This document shows positions 1 through 10,566 of a DNA stretch of 64,000 nucleotides, one piece after another (within the stretch, counting starts at the first letter, position 1; every line of letters begins with the position of its first letter). The stretch is from Synechocystis sp. PCC 7338. GTDB lineage: Bacteria > Cyanobacteriota > Cyanobacteriia > Cyanobacteriales > Microcystaceae. The notes under the pieces were generated by a model, which saw only the letters and a program-made list of their open reading frames with translations, was not told where the DNA came from and ran no database searches. The translations under genes and the position numbers were made by a program. The stretch lies in contig NZ_CP054306.1 in the NCBI RefSeq assembly GCF_018282115.1, positions 496,001 through 560,000 on the forward strand. Direction: 5' to 3'.

Positions 1-65
1 GAGCAATATTTAACCAATGCTTTTGGATCCTAGCAAGAGACGAAGAAAATTAAAACTCAGCTACT

Positions 66-1307
66 CTACAAACGCCGTCTGAGATAATCCAAAGCCTGGC
101 AAGCACTCAGGTGCCTGATCCATTCTCGACTCCGGCGATCGCCAAATCGCAATAAAACATGGCTAGTATGACCACTGGGATCCGCTAGGCCAACGTATAC
201 GGTGCCAACGGGTTTTTGCTCCGTCCCACCACCCGGGCCAGCAATGCCGGTAATGGCAACGCCCCAGTCCGTACCTAGTCTTTCTTTCACTCCCAGGGCC
301 ATGGCCTCCGCTGTAGCCTCACTGACGGCTCCGCAATGTTCGATAATTTCTGAATCTACCCCGAGCAGTTTAATTTTCACCTGATTATCGTAGGCAATGA
401 CTCCGCCCCAAAAGTAGTCGGAACTGCCTGGTTGGTCGGTCAACAGAGCACCTAAGCCACCACCAGTACAGGATTCTGCCACCGCCACCGTTTCTCCCCG
501 TTGCCGCAATAGGGTTCCTACCACCGACGCAATGGTGTCTTCATCCTCACCGAAATAATCTAAACCGGCGATCGCCTTAATTTGATCCACCACCGGCTCG
601 ATAATTTCCCGGGCCAGGGCATCGGAGGACGCAGCACAGGAAACCCTCAAACGCACCTCCCCTTTACCTGCGTAGGGAGCCACGGTGGGATTGGTCAAAT
701 TGAAAAAATCCGTTACTTTCTCCGCCAGGGACGATTCCCCAATGCCCCGAAAGCGAAGTACTCGGCTGTAAATACTAGTTTGTCCCCAGCCCTGACTTCT
801 GAGGTAGGGCACCGCTACCTCCTGCCACATCTGGTGCATTTCCGAGGGGACTCCAGGGAAAGTCAAAATTAACAAGTCCGGTTGGGGATGCCAAATCATG
901 CCGGGGGCCGTTCCCGTTTCGTTGGCCAATACTTCTGCCCCCACCGGCAGCAGGGCCTGCTTGCGATTATTAGCCGCCATGGGTCGCCCCGTTTGGGCAA
1001 ATTTTGCCTCAATGTCGGCGATGACAGTAGTGTTTTCCTGCAAAGGAGTCTGGAAAAAATCTGCGATGGTTTCTGTGGTCAGATCGTCCGGCGTCGGCCC
1101 CAAGCCCCCGGTAAAAATGAGAATTTGGGCCCGCTCCCGGGCAATAGCGATCGCCTGTTTGATGCGCTCCGGGTTATCTCCCACCACCGTTTGAAAATAA
1201 TGGGGAATACCAAGACGGGCCAATTCCTTGGCCAGGTATTGACTGTTGCTATTGAGGATTTCCCCTAGCAATAATTCGGTGCCAACACAGATAATTTCAG
1301 CCGCCAT
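66..1307 (-). CDS. cinA: CinA-like protein, nicotinamide-nucleotide amidase
   Basis: The 413-residue product has the full two-domain CinA layout. The N-terminal molybdopterin-binding-like domain (about 1-170) carries TGGLGPTPDD at 66-75. The C-terminal amidase domain (about 255-413) has ESCTGG with the expected catalytic serine, and TGIAGPGGG. The family deamidates nicotinamide mononucleotide in pyridine nucleotide recycling and can carry an ADP-ribose pyrophosphatase activity in the first domain. In some bacteria it is linked to competence, which is relevant for a naturally transformable genus. The ATG at 1307 gives the expected N-terminus. The gene lies downstream of folE on the same strand with a 219 bp gap, so a shared transcript is possible but not shown. 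The first 65 bases of the window hold nothing recognisable. Confidence 0.95.
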   Translation of the reverse strand: MAAEIICVGTELLLGEILNSNSQYLAKELARLGIPHYFQTVVGDNPERIKQAIAIARERAQILIFTGGLGPTPDDLTTETIADFFQTPLQENTTVIADIEAKFAQTGRPMAANNRKQALLPVGAEVLANETGTAPGMIWHPQPDLLILTFPGVPSEMHQMWQEVAVPYLRSQGWGQTSIYSRVLRFRGIGESSLAEKVTDFFNLTNPTVAPYAGKGEVRLRVSCAASSDALAREIIEPVVDQIKAIAGLDYFGEDEDTIASVVGTLLRQRGETVAVAESCTGGGLGALLTDQPGSSDYFWGGVIAYDNQVKIKLLGVDSEIIEHCGAVSEATAEAMALGVKERLGTDWGVAITGIAGPGGGTEQKPVGTVYVGLADPSGHTSHVLLRFGDRRSREWIRHLSACQALDYLRRRL

Positions 1308-1526
1308 GGAATAAGCCTGTCAACAAGTTAACGTCAATGCCGCCTTGCCATGTCCAAAATATTTCTAGGGGATAGGTCAGATTGGATTAATTGGAGCAAA
1401 TTTAAGTGTTTTCATTCAGCTAGGGAATGCTTCAGCAGTCTTAAATTTATATTCCAATATTCCATCCCCCCACTAAAAATCCAGCAACATCTAACCAAAT
1501 TTAGTGGGGCTTGTCCCCTGGAAAAA

Positions 1527-2231
1527 TTAATAGAAATTGGGTTGATGACGAATTAAATTTAAAAACTCTTCCCGGGTTTTTTGTTCATCTTGGAAAGAAC
1601 CAATCATGGCACTGGTAACTGTCCAGGAACCTGGTTTCTGAACGCCGCGCATCACCATACACATGTGGGTTGCTTCCATCACCACCGCTACCCCCCGGGG
1701 ATCGAGAATTTCCTGTACCGCTTCGGCGATCTGCCTGGTGAGACGCTCTTGCACCTGCAAACGACGGGAAAACATTTCTACAATACGAGCCAACTTACTG
1801 AGGCCTACTACTTTTTGATTGGGAATATAGGCCAGGTGAGCCTTACCCATAAAAGGTAACATGTGGTGTTCACACAAACTGAAAAAGTCAATGTCCCGCA
1901 CCAAAACCATTTCATTATGGCCTTCGTCAAAAATGGCCCCATTAACTAATTTTTCTAAGGACTGATCATAGCCTTGGGTCAAAAACTGCATTGCTTCCGC
2001 CACTCGCTTGGGGGTTTTTAGCAAACCTTCCCGTTCCGGATCTTCCCCCACCGACTCCAACATGACGCGCACGGCATCCATCATTTTCTCTTTATTCAAC
2101 TCAACATTTTCGGTGTGGTATTTCACCTCTTGCCCATTATGGGTATTACGGTCAGGTAAGGAGGAAACTTGATTCACTAATTTGCCGGTGTTCATGCCGT
2201 TATTGATGGAATGGGAAGAAGCGATGGTCAC
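1527..2231 (-). CDS. folE: GTP cyclohydrolase I
   Basis: This enzyme converts GTP to 7,8-dihydroneopterin triphosphate, the first step of folate and pterin synthesis. From the GTG at 2231 the product is 234 residues, the length I recall for the PCC 6803 protein. The zinc-ligand motif CEHHML is at 120-125 and the second zinc cysteine is in CMVMRGVQ near the C-terminus. The frame stays open upstream to an ATG at 2339, which would add 36 residues not typical of the family, so the GTG was preferred. No clear Shine-Dalgarno precedes either start, so the first codon is uncertain while the function is not. It points away from pyrR across a 325 bp gap. Confidence 0.93.
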   Translation of the reverse strand: MTIASSHSINNGMNTGKLVNQVSSLPDRNTHNGQEVKYHTENVELNKEKMMDAVRVMLESVGEDPEREGLLKTPKRVAEAMQFLTQGYDQSLEKLVNGAIFDEGHNEMVLVRDIDFFSLCEHHMLPFMGKAHLAYIPNQKVVGLSKLARIVEMFSRRLQVQERLTRQIAEAVQEILDPRGVAVVMEATHMCMVMRGVQKPGSWTVTSAMIGSFQDEQKTREEFLNLIRHQPNFY

Positions 2232-2556
2232 AATAAATTGGAGGTTATGGGTGTATTTGTTTAGCCCTAATGCCCCAAGCGCCTTGATTGTATCGAATGA
2301 TGCAGTCTCTAAAATTGTATCCGTAAAAGACCTCCGCACCGTCGATGGGTCGTAATCAGAGCCGGACTAAGCAAGTCTCTGGAGACGGATCCCTGGGAGC
2401 AGTAGCAAAAAGATTAGGATTTCATTAAGAAATGTAACAATTAGTCTTTCAAATCATACCATGCTCCCACCGTCCGGGGGGTGAACATTGACGACTTTCC
2501 CCTGTTACAGTGTCAATGACAGGATGACTTTATTACATTGGTGTAGGTGATGGTCC
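2232..2556. other. Divergent intergenic region folE/pyrR
   Basis: This 325 bp stretch between the divergent folE and pyrR starts has no convincing gene. It contains a perfect inverted repeat, ATTGAC at 2487-2492 and GTCAAT at 2512-2517, 19 bases apart and about 40 bases before the pyrR ATG. TTGACG at 2488-2493 could also serve as a -35 box, but no good -10 lies 17 bases downstream. Operator or promoter function is inferred from position only. Confidence 0.35.
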
Positions 2557-3093
2557 ATGGCGACACAGATCATTGAGATTCTTTCCCCAGAGGAAATCCG
2601 GCGGACCCTGACCCGTTTAGCTTCCCAAGTAATTGAGAAAAATAGTGACCTGTCGGAGTTAGTGTTATTGGGTATCTACACCAGGGGCGTTCCCCTCGCC
2701 TATCAGTTGGCCCAACAAATTGAAATGTTGGAGCAGGTTAAGGTACCCGTCGGGGCGATCGACGTCACCCTGTACCGGGACGACTTAAAACGTATTAAAA
2801 CCCGTACTCCTGCCAAAACGAAAATTCCCCTCAGTTTGACGGGCAAAAGGGTGGTTTTGGTGGATGACGTGATTTATAAAGGTCGCACCATCCGAGCGGC
2901 CCTCAATGCAGTAACAGAGTACGGCCGTCCCCAGGTGATTCGTTTATTAACTTTGGTAGACCGGGGTCATCGGGAGTTGCCCATCCATCCTGATTTTGTA
3001 GGTAAAACTTTGCCTACAGCGGCGGAGGAACAGGTGAAAGTATATTTACAGGATCCCGACGGTCGGGACACAGTGGAATTGATTAAGGGTTAA
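2557..3093 (+). CDS. pyrR: Bifunctional PyrR, pyrimidine regulator / uracil phosphoribosyltransferase
   Basis: A 178-residue PRTase-fold protein with the PRPP-binding motif [13 protein letters not shown] at 99-111 and the basic YTRGVPLA segment near 41-48 typical of PyrR. In Gram-positive bacteria PyrR binds UMP and pyr mRNA to promote attenuation, and it also makes UMP from uracil and PRPP. In cyanobacteria the regulatory role is less well established. The ATG at 2557 directly follows GTGATGGTCC; no strong Shine-Dalgarno is visible. It lies 12 bp before a small membrane protein gene and about 560 bp before carB on the same strand, which suits a pyrimidine-related operon. Confidence 0.93.
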   Translation: MATQIIEILSPEEIRRTLTRLASQVIEKNSDLSELVLLGIYTRGVPLAYQLAQQIEMLEQVKVPVGAIDVTLYRDDLKRIKTRTPAKTKIPLSLTGKRVVLVDDVIYKGRTIRAALNAVTEYGRPQVIRLLTLVDRGHRELPIHPDFVGKTLPTAAEEQVKVYLQDPDGRDTVELIKG

Positions 3094-3105
3094 GCGTGAG
3101 CAGTG

Positions 3106-3534
3106 ATGGAAGCTTTTTGGGTGATTGGGCTGCGTTCCTGTTTGCGGCTTTTCGGTGCGTTTTGGATTTTTGGTGGTTTTTTGACCCTACAGGCGGCCAG
3201 GGAGTCTTTATCCCTAGATCGCGCCCTGGAGGCGATCGCCTTGGAGAAACAGGATCGGTTACTGAGTTATTTCCTATTTTTGGGCGGTCTGTTCACCCTG
3301 ACTACGGGAATAGGGTTGGTCTTAGCCAGTCGCCTGGTTTTTATTCCTTTAACCCTATCCGTTATTTCCCAGTTGGTTTACTTTTGGTTGCAAAAACGTC
3401 GCTTTAGTCGGGCCAAAACTGAGGAAGAAAGGGAAGATGCCCAGGTACAGCCAACTACCATCAATGCTTTTAAGATTTCTTGTGTGGTGGCAATCGCCTG
3501 TGGCCTTGGTTGGGCAGTGGGGTCTCTTAAATAG
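3106..3534 (+). CDS. Small membrane protein of unknown function
   Basis: The product of about 142 residues has three or four hydrophobic segments: one near the N-terminus (about 5-28), two in the middle (about 50-92) and one at the C-terminus (about 122-140). A charged loop rich in Glu, Arg and Lys (about 95-115) precedes the last one. I do not recognise a named family. It starts 12 bp after pyrR, probably at the ATG of 3106; a GTG at 3103 directly before it is an alternative. Its position between pyrR and carB suggests cotranscription, but nothing in the sequence ties it to pyrimidine metabolism. Confidence 0.75.
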   Translation: MEAFWVIGLRSCLRLFGAFWIFGGFLTLQAARESLSLDRALEAIALEKQDRLLSYFLFLGGLFTLTTGIGLVLASRLVFIPLTLSVISQLVYFWLQKRRFSRAKTEEEREDAQVQPTTINAFKISCVVAIACGLGWAVGSLK

Positions 3535-3652
3535 AGTCAAGGCCGGGATTTTTGGTCAATAAACCTGGATATGCGAACGGGTGGCGATCGCCGATAAAGC
3601 CTATACAATGATTGGGATCGAACACCCCATCACGTCTCGGACAGTTTTACCT

Positions 3653-6600
3653 ATGCCACGCCGCAACGACTTAAACAAAATTATGATTTTGGGAGCTGGG
3701 CCCATTGTTATTGGTCAAGCTTGCGAATTTGATTATTCGGGCACCCAGGCGTGCAAGGCATTAAAGGAAGAAGGCTACGAAGTGGTACTGGTGAACTCCA
3801 ATCCCGCTTCGATTATGACCGATCCAGAGTTGGCGGATCGTACCTACATCGAGCCGCTGATCCCAGAAATTGTTGAAAAAATCATTGAAAAGGAACGACC
3901 GGATGCGGTTTTACCCACCATGGGGGGACAAACGGCATTAAACCTGGCGGTATCTTTAGCCAAATCCGGCGTATTGGAAAAGTATGGAGTGGAATTAATT
4001 GGGGCCAAACTGCCGGCGATCGAAATGGGGGAAGATCGAGAATTGTTTAAACAAGCCATGGCCCGCATTGGGGTTCCCGTTTGTCCGTCGGGCATCGCCA
4101 GCAGTCTTGAAGAGGCTCGGCAAGTGGCCCACGAAATTGGTTCCTATCCTCTGATTATTCGCCCGGCATTTACCTTGGCGGGAACTGGAGGGGGCATTGC
4201 CTATAACCAAGAAGAATATGAAGAAATGGTGCAGTATGGCTTAGACCAGTCCCCCATGTCCCAAATTTTGGTGGAAAAATCCCTATTGGGCTGGAAGGAA
4301 TATGAGCTGGAAGTGATGCGGGATTTGGCGGACAACGTGGTTATCATCTGCTCCATTGAAAATTTTGACCCTATGGGGGTGCACACCGGCGACTCGATCA
4401 CCGTCGCTCCGGCCCAGACCTTAACTGATAAGGAATATCAACGGTTGCGGGACTATTCCATTGCCATCATTCGAGAAATTGGCGTGGAAACGGGGGGATC
4501 TAATATTCAGTTTTCCGTTAACCCCGCCAATGGGGATGTGATTGTTATCGAAATGAATCCCCGGGTTTCCCGATCTTCCGCCCTGGCTTCCAAGGCCACG
4601 GGGTTTCCCATTGCCAAATTTGCGGCCAAGTTAGCGGTGGGCTACACCCTCAACGAGATTTCCAACGATATCACGAAGAAAACCCCCGCTTCCTTTGAGC
4701 CCACCATTGACTATGTAGTGACCAAAATTCCCCGGTTTGCCTTCGAAAAATTCCCCGGGGCAGAGCCGATTTTAAATACCCAAATGAAATCTGTTGGGGA
4801 AGCCATGGCGATCGGGCGCACGTTCCAAGAATCCTTTCAAAAAGCTCTCCGGTCTTTGGAAACCGGGCGGTTTGGTTTTGGTTGCGATCGCCACGAAACC
4901 TTGCCGACTTTGTCCCATTTGCGTTCCCAATTGCGGACTCCCAACCCGGAACGGGTATTTTCCCTGCACCATGCGTTTAATTTAGGCATGACAGTGGAGG
5001 AAATTCACGAGTTAACGGCGATCGATCCTTGGTTTTTGGACAAGTTGGAAGACTTGGTCAAAACCGAAAAATATATGAAACAACGGCATTTGAAGGATCT
5101 CACCGCTGAAGATCTGCTCTATATCAAGCAACAGGGTTTTGGCGATCGCCAGATAGCCTTTGCCACTAAAACCACGGAAGACGAGGTGCGAGCTTACCGC
5201 AAATCCCTCGGCATTACCCCCGTATATAAAGTGGTGGACACCTGTGCAGCGGAATTTGAAGCTTTCACCCCCTACTACTACTCCACCTACGAACCGGAGG
5301 AATGCGAAGTATTACCTTCCGAAAAACCCAAAGTAATGATCCTTGGTGGTGGCCCCAACCGCATTGGCCAAGGGATTGAATTTGACTACTGCTGTTGCCA
5401 TGCCGCCTTTTCCCTCAGTGATGCGGGCTACGAAACCATCATGGTCAACTCCAACCCCGAAACCGTTTCCACCGACTACGACACGAGTGATCGCCTTTAT
5501 TTTGAGCCGTTAACTAAAGAAGACGTTTTAAATATCATCGAAGCGGAAAATCCGGTGGGCATCATCATCCAATTCGGCGGTCAAACCCCCCTCAAACTGG
5601 CAGTCCCCCTACAGGAATATTTAAACAGTGCTGACTGTCCAGTGCAAACCAAAATCTGGGGCACTTCCCCCGACTCCATCGACACCGCCGAAGACCGGGA
5701 GCGGTTTGAAAAAATTCTCCACGAATTGGAAATTAGCCAACCCCCCAATGGCATTGCCAGGGATTACGAAGAGTCCCGAGTGGTGGCCAACCGCATCAGT
5801 TATCCCGTTGTGGTGCGCCCTTCCTATGTGCTGGGGGGACGAGCCATGGAAATTGTCTATTCCGACGAAGAATTGGAACGGTACATGACCTATGCGGTGC
5901 AAATTGAGCCGGATCATCCCATTTTGATCGACAAATTCTTGGAAAATGCCATCGAAGTGGACGTGGACTCCCTCACCGACAAAACCGGCAAAGTGGTCAT
6001 TGGCAGCATTATGGAGCACATTGAAGAAGCGGGCATCCACTCCGGGGACTCCGCTTGTTCCATTCCCTACACCAGCCTCTCCGAGGGGGTACTAGCCACT
6101 ATTCGCCAGTGGACCGAACAATTGGCCCGAGCTTTAAACGTGGTGGGTTTGATGAACATTCAATACGCCGTGCAAGGGGAACAGGTTTATATCCTGGAAG
6201 CTAATCCCCGGGCATCCCGCACTGTACCCTATGTAAGTAAAGCCACCGGCCGTCCCCTGGCAAAAATTGCTTCCCTGGTCATGTCTGGCAAAACCCTAGA
6301 AGAACTCGGGGTAACGGAGGAATTTATTCCCCAACACGTAGCAGTTAAGGAAGCAGTGCTCCCCTTCAGTAAGTTCCCTGGGGCAGACACCCTGTTGGGG
6401 CCAGAAATGCGTTCCACCGGGGAAGTAATGGGCATTGACAGCGACTTTGGCAAAGCCTTTGCTAAGGCCGAGCTAGGAGCGGGGGTAATTTTGGCTACCA
6501 CCGGAACAGTATTCGTTTCCATGAGCGATCGCACCAAGGAGGCCGCTGTGCCCGTGGTCAAAGACTTAATGGATCTAGGCTTTAAAGTAGTGGCTACGGC

Positions 6601-6898
6601 CGGCACCCAAAAGATTTTGCAACAACATGGCATTGAAGGGGTAGAAGTGGTGCTCAAACTCCATGAAGGTCGCCCCCACGTCATCGACTGGATTAAAAAC
6701 GGCCAAATCCAATTTATTATCAACACCCCCAGCGGCGAGGAATCCCAGTTGGATGGCCGCACCATTCGCCGGGCCGCATTGGATTACAAGTTGCCCATTA
6801 TCACCACGATCGCCGGCGGAAAAGCCACCGTGGCCGCCCTCCGTAGTTTGCAGGATCATCCCTTGGACGTGAAGGCATTGCAGGATTATTTAAGTTAG
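3653..6898 (+). CDS. carB: Carbamoyl-phosphate synthase large subunit
   Basis: From the ATG at 3653 ([10 protein letters not shown]) the product is 1081 residues, the standard CarB length. It makes carbamoyl phosphate from ammonia channelled from CarA, bicarbonate and two ATP, for arginine and pyrimidine synthesis. The two homologous ATP-grasp halves are evident: [17 protein letters not shown] opens the first and [15 protein letters not shown] the second. The C-terminal MGS-like allosteric domain covers about the last 140 residues. An in-frame GTG at 3581 would add 24 residues that do not look like family sequence. carA is not in the window. The pyrR-membrane protein-carB order is consistent with a pyrimidine operon. 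Confidence 0.97.
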   Translation: MPRRNDLNKIMILGAGPIVIGQACEFDYSGTQACKALKEEGYEVVLVNSNPASIMTDPELADRTYIEPLIPEIVEKIIEKERPDAVLPTMGGQTALNLAVSLAKSGVLEKYGVELIGAKLPAIEMGEDRELFKQAMARIGVPVCPSGIASSLEEARQVAHEIGSYPLIIRPAFTLAGTGGGIAYNQEEYEEMVQYGLDQSPMSQILVEKSLLGWKEYELEVMRDLADNVVIICSIENFDPMGVHTGDSITVAPAQTLTDKEYQRLRDYSIAIIREIGVETGGSNIQFSVNPANGDVIVIEMNPRVSRSSALASKATGFPIAKFAAKLAVGYTLNEISNDITKKTPASFEPTIDYVVTKIPRFAFEKFPGAEPILNTQMKSVGEAMAIGRTFQESFQKALRSLETGRFGFGCDRHETLPTLSHLRSQLRTPNPERVFSLHHAFNLGMTVEEIHELTAIDPWFLDKLEDLVKTEKYMKQRHLKDLTAEDLLYIKQQGFGDRQIAFATKTTEDEVRAYRKSLGITPVYKVVDTCAAEFEAFTPYYYSTYEPEECEVLPSEKPKVMILGGGPNRIGQGIEFDYCCCHAAFSLSDAGYETIMVNSNPETVSTDYDTSDRLYFEPLTKEDVLNIIEAENPVGIIIQFGGQTPLKLAVPLQEYLNSADCPVQTKIWGTSPDSIDTAEDRERFEKILHELEISQPPNGIARDYEESRVVANRISYPVVVRPSYVLGGRAMEIVYSDEELERYMTYAVQIEPDHPILIDKFLENAIEVDVDSLTDKTGKVVIGSIMEHIEEAGIHSGDSACSIPYTSLSEGVLATIRQWTEQLARALNVVGLMNIQYAVQGEQVYILEANPRASRTVPYVSKATGRPLAKIASLVMSGKTLEELGVTEEFIPQHVAVKEAVLPFSKFPGADTLLGPEMRSTGEVMGIDSDFGKAFAKAELGAGVILATTGTVFVSMSDRTKEAAVPVVKDLMDLGFKVVATAGTQKILQQHGIEGVEVVLKLHEGRPHVIDWIKNGQIQFIINTPSGEESQLDGRTIRRAALDYKLPIITTIAGGKATVAALRSLQDHPLDVKALQDYLS

Positions 6899-6987
6899 TT
6901 TGTTAGGATCAAACGAGAAACGAGATGGAGTAAATCAATTAATCAGTTTGATTAGCTTATCTCTGAATACAGTAAAAAGGTAGAGCA

Positions 6988-7458
6988 ATGTCTTTAACCG
7001 CCGTAGCTAAAAGCCTTTATGAAAAAGACTATCTCCTTTGGTTAGAAACGACCTTGGAGCAGCTTAAACTACGCCAAGTTGATCAAATAGACTGGGATAA
7101 TTTAGTAGAGGAAATCGAAGGCTTGAGCATTCAGCTACGCCATAAAGTTGATAGCTATCTGCGGCAATTGCTGATTCATTTACTCCTCTATCGCTATTGG
7201 ACAACAGAACGGGAAAACTCCGGTCGGGGCTGGCGTAGTGAAATCGATAATTTCAGAGATGAATTGGAAACTCTTTTAGAGTCAAAAACCCTTTACAATT
7301 TTTTTGTTGCCCGCATTGATTTGATGTATGTTAAGGCGAAAAGACGGGCCATCGATAAAACAGGGTTAGCTGCCCAGATTTTTCCTGAAAATTGCCCGTT
7401 TTCAGTGACGGAATTATTGGATCCGGATTTTTATCCCGACGCTGAAAATACCAACTGA
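6988..7458 (+). CDS. DUF29 family protein
   Basis: A 156-residue helical, charged protein that fits the DUF29 family: an N-terminal YEKDYLLWLE segment, then WDNLVEEIEGL (about 37-47), and a long LRQLLIHLLLY helix. The family is common and multi-copy in cyanobacteria and has no established function; I infer none. A weak Shine-Dalgarno (AAAAAGGTAGAGCA) precedes the ATG at 6988. It sits alone between carB and a DUF3177 gene. Families with many paralogs like this often come and go between strains, so the gene may be strain-variable. Confidence 0.8.
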   Translation: MSLTAVAKSLYEKDYLLWLETTLEQLKLRQVDQIDWDNLVEEIEGLSIQLRHKVDSYLRQLLIHLLLYRYWTTERENSGRGWRSEIDNFRDELETLLESKTLYNFFVARIDLMYVKAKRRAIDKTGLAAQIFPENCPFSVTELLDPDFYPDAENTN

Positions 7459-7472
7459 ATAAACCATATCTA

Positions 7473-7574
7473 ATGTCCTCCTCTGATTCTCCTCGGAATT
7501 ACCGTCCAATGGGTGGTGAAATTTTTCCCAGATGGATTGATTGGGGATTAACGTCTGAAAATTTGGTAGCCTAG
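7473..7574 (+). CDS. Possible 33-residue small protein
   Basis: An ATG at 7473 opens 33 codons ending in TAG at 7572-7574. The product has a Ser/Pro/Arg-rich start and a Trp-rich middle (FPRWIDWG). It begins 14 bp after the DUF29 stop and codon use resembles the neighbours. The same frame continues open after the TAG into the DUF3177 gene, so it may equally be a chance frame or a remnant. I recognise no homolog and the ribosome-binding site is poor. Confidence 0.2.
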   Translation: MSSSDSPRNYRPMGGEIFPRWIDWGLTSENLVA

Positions 7575-7640
7575 CAAAGCCGGGGGTTCACATTTTGGTG
7601 GGCATTGCCCCTTGGTCTTGTTAAATTTTTCGATGGTGTT

Positions 7641-8237
7641 ATGGAAGTAGACGGCATTTGGTTGCGGTTAATCTGGTTGGACTATCGCTTAGCGGTCATT
7701 GTTTCTGTGTTTATCCCCTTGCTGCTGATCATTTGGTCGGCCTTTAAACGGGTAGATGCCATCAATCGCTTGCTAATCATCTATTGGCGGGTGGCCAGCC
7801 TGTTGGTGGTAACGGTCTATCTCCTGATTCCTGGCTGGTCATTAGCTTTCTTCACTGGTTTTGCCGCCCGTTGTCTAATTCCCATCAGTTTATGGTTTTG
7901 GGTGGACCTCAATGATGAAATCAAAGATTTACCCCCTTCCCCTTTGAAATTGGCCACCACCACTTGGCGCTGGGCCATCACTATTTTTTCCTGCTTTGCC
8001 ATCTTGGTAAATATTCCTTTCCTTTCCTGTGGGCTGAATGGCATTGGCGGCGCAGAAAGTTTCTGCCAGGTTTGGCTCCAGCCTCCCCTACATTACAAGG
8101 CTTGGTTCCACGCCAATTCCAACACCGGATTTCTCGGATTTTTGGGTATTGTGGGCCTAGTGGCCTATGTGATGTATTTCCTCTCTTTCCTGATTTTTCG
8201 TTTGGGTCGTCAAGGGCGATCGGCTCTCGATCATTAA
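7641..8237 (+). CDS. DUF3177 family membrane protein
   Basis: A product of about 198 residues from the ATG at 7641 (MEVDGIWLRL). It has five to six hydrophobic segments, including IVSVFIPLLLIIWSAF near the start and GIVGLVAYVMYFLSFLIF near the end, with LIWLDYRLA at the N-terminus. This pattern matches what I recall of DUF3177, a cyanobacterial and plastid-lineage membrane family of unknown function. A TTG at 7605 would extend it by 12 residues without a better ribosome site. It lies upstream of proA on the same strand with a 121 bp gap. Confidence 0.8.
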   Translation: MEVDGIWLRLIWLDYRLAVIVSVFIPLLLIIWSAFKRVDAINRLLIIYWRVASLLVVTVYLLIPGWSLAFFTGFAARCLIPISLWFWVDLNDEIKDLPPSPLKLATTTWRWAITIFSCFAILVNIPFLSCGLNGIGGAESFCQVWLQPPLHYKAWFHANSNTGFLGFLGIVGLVAYVMYFLSFLIFRLGRQGRSALDH

Positions 8238-8358
8238 GGCCATTGCCCTAGTTAAAGTCGTGAATATTTTCCTCTGTGCCTTGCTGTTCGCTCCCCACGG
8301 TTGCCCCGTCCTGAAAAATAACTCAAGTAACTGCATCGTTAACGTCAACGTCTAACCC

Positions 8359-9660
8359 ATGGTTGTTTCTCCTAGCGTTTCTGCCCTCCCCACCCTGGCC
8401 CACAATGCCCGCCAAGCGGCCCTCCATTTGGGCACCCTCAGCACCGCCGAACGGAATCAGGCGATCGCCGCCATAGCTGATGGTTTAACGGCCGCCATGC
8501 CGGAAATTTTAGCTGCCAACCAGGAAGATTGTGCCGCGGCAGAAGCCATGGGCATTGCTAAACCCCTGTATAACCGCTTGCTGTTGGGGGAAAGTAAGCT
8601 CAAAAGCACCATTGCCGGGGTTAAAGATGTGGAGCATTTACCCGATCCGTTGGGCCAAGTTACCCTCCATCGACAATTGGACGAGGGTTTGGTGTTAAAA
8701 CGGGTTGGTTGTCCCCTGGGGGTGTTGGGGGTGATTTTTGAAGCGCGCCCGGAGGCCCTGATCCAAATTAGTAGTTTGGCCATTAAATCCGGCAACGCCG
8801 TCATTCTCAAAGGGGGTCGGGAAGCCACCCGTTCCTGCCAAGTTTTAACCGAAGTTATTCAAACCGCTTTGGCTAAGACTGCGGTCAAACCCGAGGCGGT
8901 TAATTTACTCACCACCAGGGAAGAAATTCGGGGATTGTTGGCCCTAAACCAGTATGTGGATTTGATTATTCCCCGAGGTTCCAACGAATTTGTCCAATAT
9001 ATTCAACAAAATACCCAGATTCCCGTGTTAGGCCACGCCGATGGCATTTGTCACCTTTATTTAGACGCCCAGGCTGATTTGACTAAGGCCATTGCTGTAA
9101 CAGTGGATGCCAAAACCCAATACCCCGCCGCCTGCAATGCCATTGAAACCCTTTTGGTCCACCAGGCGATCGCCGCTGAATTCTTACCACCCTTGGCCCG
9201 GGCTCTGAGGGAAAAAGGAGTTAGTCTGCGGGGAGATGGTGAAACGAAGCAATTAATTGACTGTGAACCTGCCACCGAAGCAGATTGGAGCACCGAGTAC
9301 AGTGATTTGATCCTCTCCATCAAAATTGTTGATTCCCTCGAAGCGGCGATCAATCACATTAACCAGTACGGTTCTAAGCACACCGATGGCATTATCAGCG
9401 AAGATTTGGCCGTGGCAGAACAGTTTTGTCAGCGGGTGGACTCCGCCGGAGTTTACCACAATTGCAGTACCCGTTTTGCCGATGGTTTCCGCTACGGATT
9501 TGGGGCGGAGGTTGGTATCAGTACTCAGAAAATGCCTCCCCGGGGCCCAGTCGGTTTGGAGGGTTTGGTCACCTACAAATATCAACTGTGGGGCCATGGT
9601 CAGATTGCCGCCACCTATACCGGCCAGGGGGCCAAAGCGTTTACTCACCTTGACCTTTAG
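8359..9660 (+). CDS. proA: Glutamate-5-semialdehyde dehydrogenase (gamma-glutamyl phosphate reductase)
   Basis: A 433-residue aldehyde dehydrogenase-fold enzyme that reduces gamma-glutamyl phosphate to glutamate semialdehyde in proline synthesis. The nucleophile is Cys259 in [11 protein letters not shown]. The [19 protein letters not shown] and [11 protein letters not shown] segments are typical of ProA. Length and start (ATG at 8359, [10 protein letters not shown]) are normal. As I recall, Synechocystis has two proA paralogs, so this may be one of a pair. proB is not nearby. The only same-strand neighbours are the DUF3177 gene and urtE. Confidence 0.96.
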   Translation: MVVSPSVSALPTLAHNARQAALHLGTLSTAERNQAIAAIADGLTAAMPEILAANQEDCAAAEAMGIAKPLYNRLLLGESKLKSTIAGVKDVEHLPDPLGQVTLHRQLDEGLVLKRVGCPLGVLGVIFEARPEALIQISSLAIKSGNAVILKGGREATRSCQVLTEVIQTALAKTAVKPEAVNLLTTREEIRGLLALNQYVDLIIPRGSNEFVQYIQQNTQIPVLGHADGICHLYLDAQADLTKAIAVTVDAKTQYPAACNAIETLLVHQAIAAEFLPPLARALREKGVSLRGDGETKQLIDCEPATEADWSTEYSDLILSIKIVDSLEAAINHINQYGSKHTDGIISEDLAVAEQFCQRVDSAGVYHNCSTRFADGFRYGFGAEVGISTQKMPPRGPVGLEGLVTYKYQLWGHGQIAATYTGQGAKAFTHLDL

Positions 9661-9786
9661 CCGCATTCCATCGCTCCGGTTCCAGCCCATGGGAAGGGTA
9701 TAATTAATAAAGGTTGACGGGAGGTTTGAACATTCTGGATAGCTATGTTATCCTTTCCCCCATTCTTGGCTAATTGGATCATCCCC

Positions 9787-10488
9787 ATGCTACAAATTTC
9801 CGACCTGAATGTGTATTACGGAGAAAGTCATATTTTACGTAATGTGGACATGTCCATTGCGCCGGGGCAGATGGTATGTTTGATCGGACGCAACGGGGTT
9901 GGTAAAACTACTCTCCTCAAAACCATTATGGGACTGCTTTCCCCCCGCAGTGGTTATGTGGTTTATGGCGATCGCCAGTTGAATTCCGTGCCGACGGATA
10001 AACGGGCCCGTTTAGGCATTGGTTATGTGCCCCAGGGCCGGGAAATTATTCCCCGCTTGACAGTGCAGGAGAATTTGCTGCTGGGATTGGAAGCCTGTGC
10101 GGATAAAAGTCAACGACAAAAAGGCATTCCCGACGAAATTTTCGAGCTTTTTCCTGTGCTAAAAACCATGCTTTCCCGCTGGGGTGGGGACTTGAGTGGT
10201 GGTCAGCAACAACAATTGGCGATCGCCAGGGCCTTGATGGGTCAACCCAAACTATTGCTGTTGGATGAACCGACGGAGGGCATTCAACCATCCATCATTC
10301 TGGAAATTGAAGCGGCGGTGAAAAGGATTATTGCGGCCACAGGCATTTCCGTTCTTTTGGTGGAACAGCATTTACACTTTGTCCGCCAGGCTGATCGTTA
10401 CTATGCCATGCAAAAGGGAGGCATTGTAGCTTCCGGGGAAACCCAAACCTTGAGTCAGGAGGTTATCCAAAAATTCTTGGCTGTTTGA
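9787..10488 (+). CDS. urtE: Urea ABC transporter ATP-binding protein UrtE
   Basis: A 233-residue ABC ATPase: Walker A GRNGVGKTT at 34-42, signature LSGGQQQQLA near 136, Walker B LLLLDEPTEG near 157, and the switch His in LLVEQHLHF. The YGESHILRNV start and the PTEGIQPSII motif favour UrtE over LivF. It would energise high-affinity urea uptake together with UrtABCD, none of which is in the window; scattered urt genes are known in Synechocystis. The ATG at 9787 gives the family N-terminus, and an upstream ATG at 9745 adds 14 atypical residues. Unusually, its last 33 codons (10390-10488) recur at 11089-11187 with the same protein sequence and only silent differences. Confidence 0.92.
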   Translation: MLQISDLNVYYGESHILRNVDMSIAPGQMVCLIGRNGVGKTTLLKTIMGLLSPRSGYVVYGDRQLNSVPTDKRARLGIGYVPQGREIIPRLTVQENLLLGLEACADKSQRQKGIPDEIFELFPVLKTMLSRWGGDLSGGQQQQLAIARALMGQPKLLLLDEPTEGIQPSIILEIEAAVKRIIAATGISVLLVEQHLHFVRQADRYYAMQKGGIVASGETQTLSQEVIQKFLAV

Positions 10489-10566
10489 TTGTATTTTCCA
10501 ACCTATTTTGGGGAGGAAAATGGCAGAGATCACTTTAATCCTGGTGCTAAGCTGATAAAGCAGTGA

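Noticed and set aside
882-1268. 128-codon plus-strand frame inside cinA
   Set aside because: It mirrors the conserved CinA N-terminal domain, with no start context.
2232-2339. Longer folE starting at ATG 2339
   Set aside because: The extra 36 residues are not family-like, and the GTG at 2231 gives the 234-residue length I recall for the PCC 6803 enzyme.
5621-6765. Antisense open frames within carB (5621-6040, 6229-6765)
   Set aside because: They lie entirely within a conserved CarB domain, lack ribosome sites, and have no recognisable domain.
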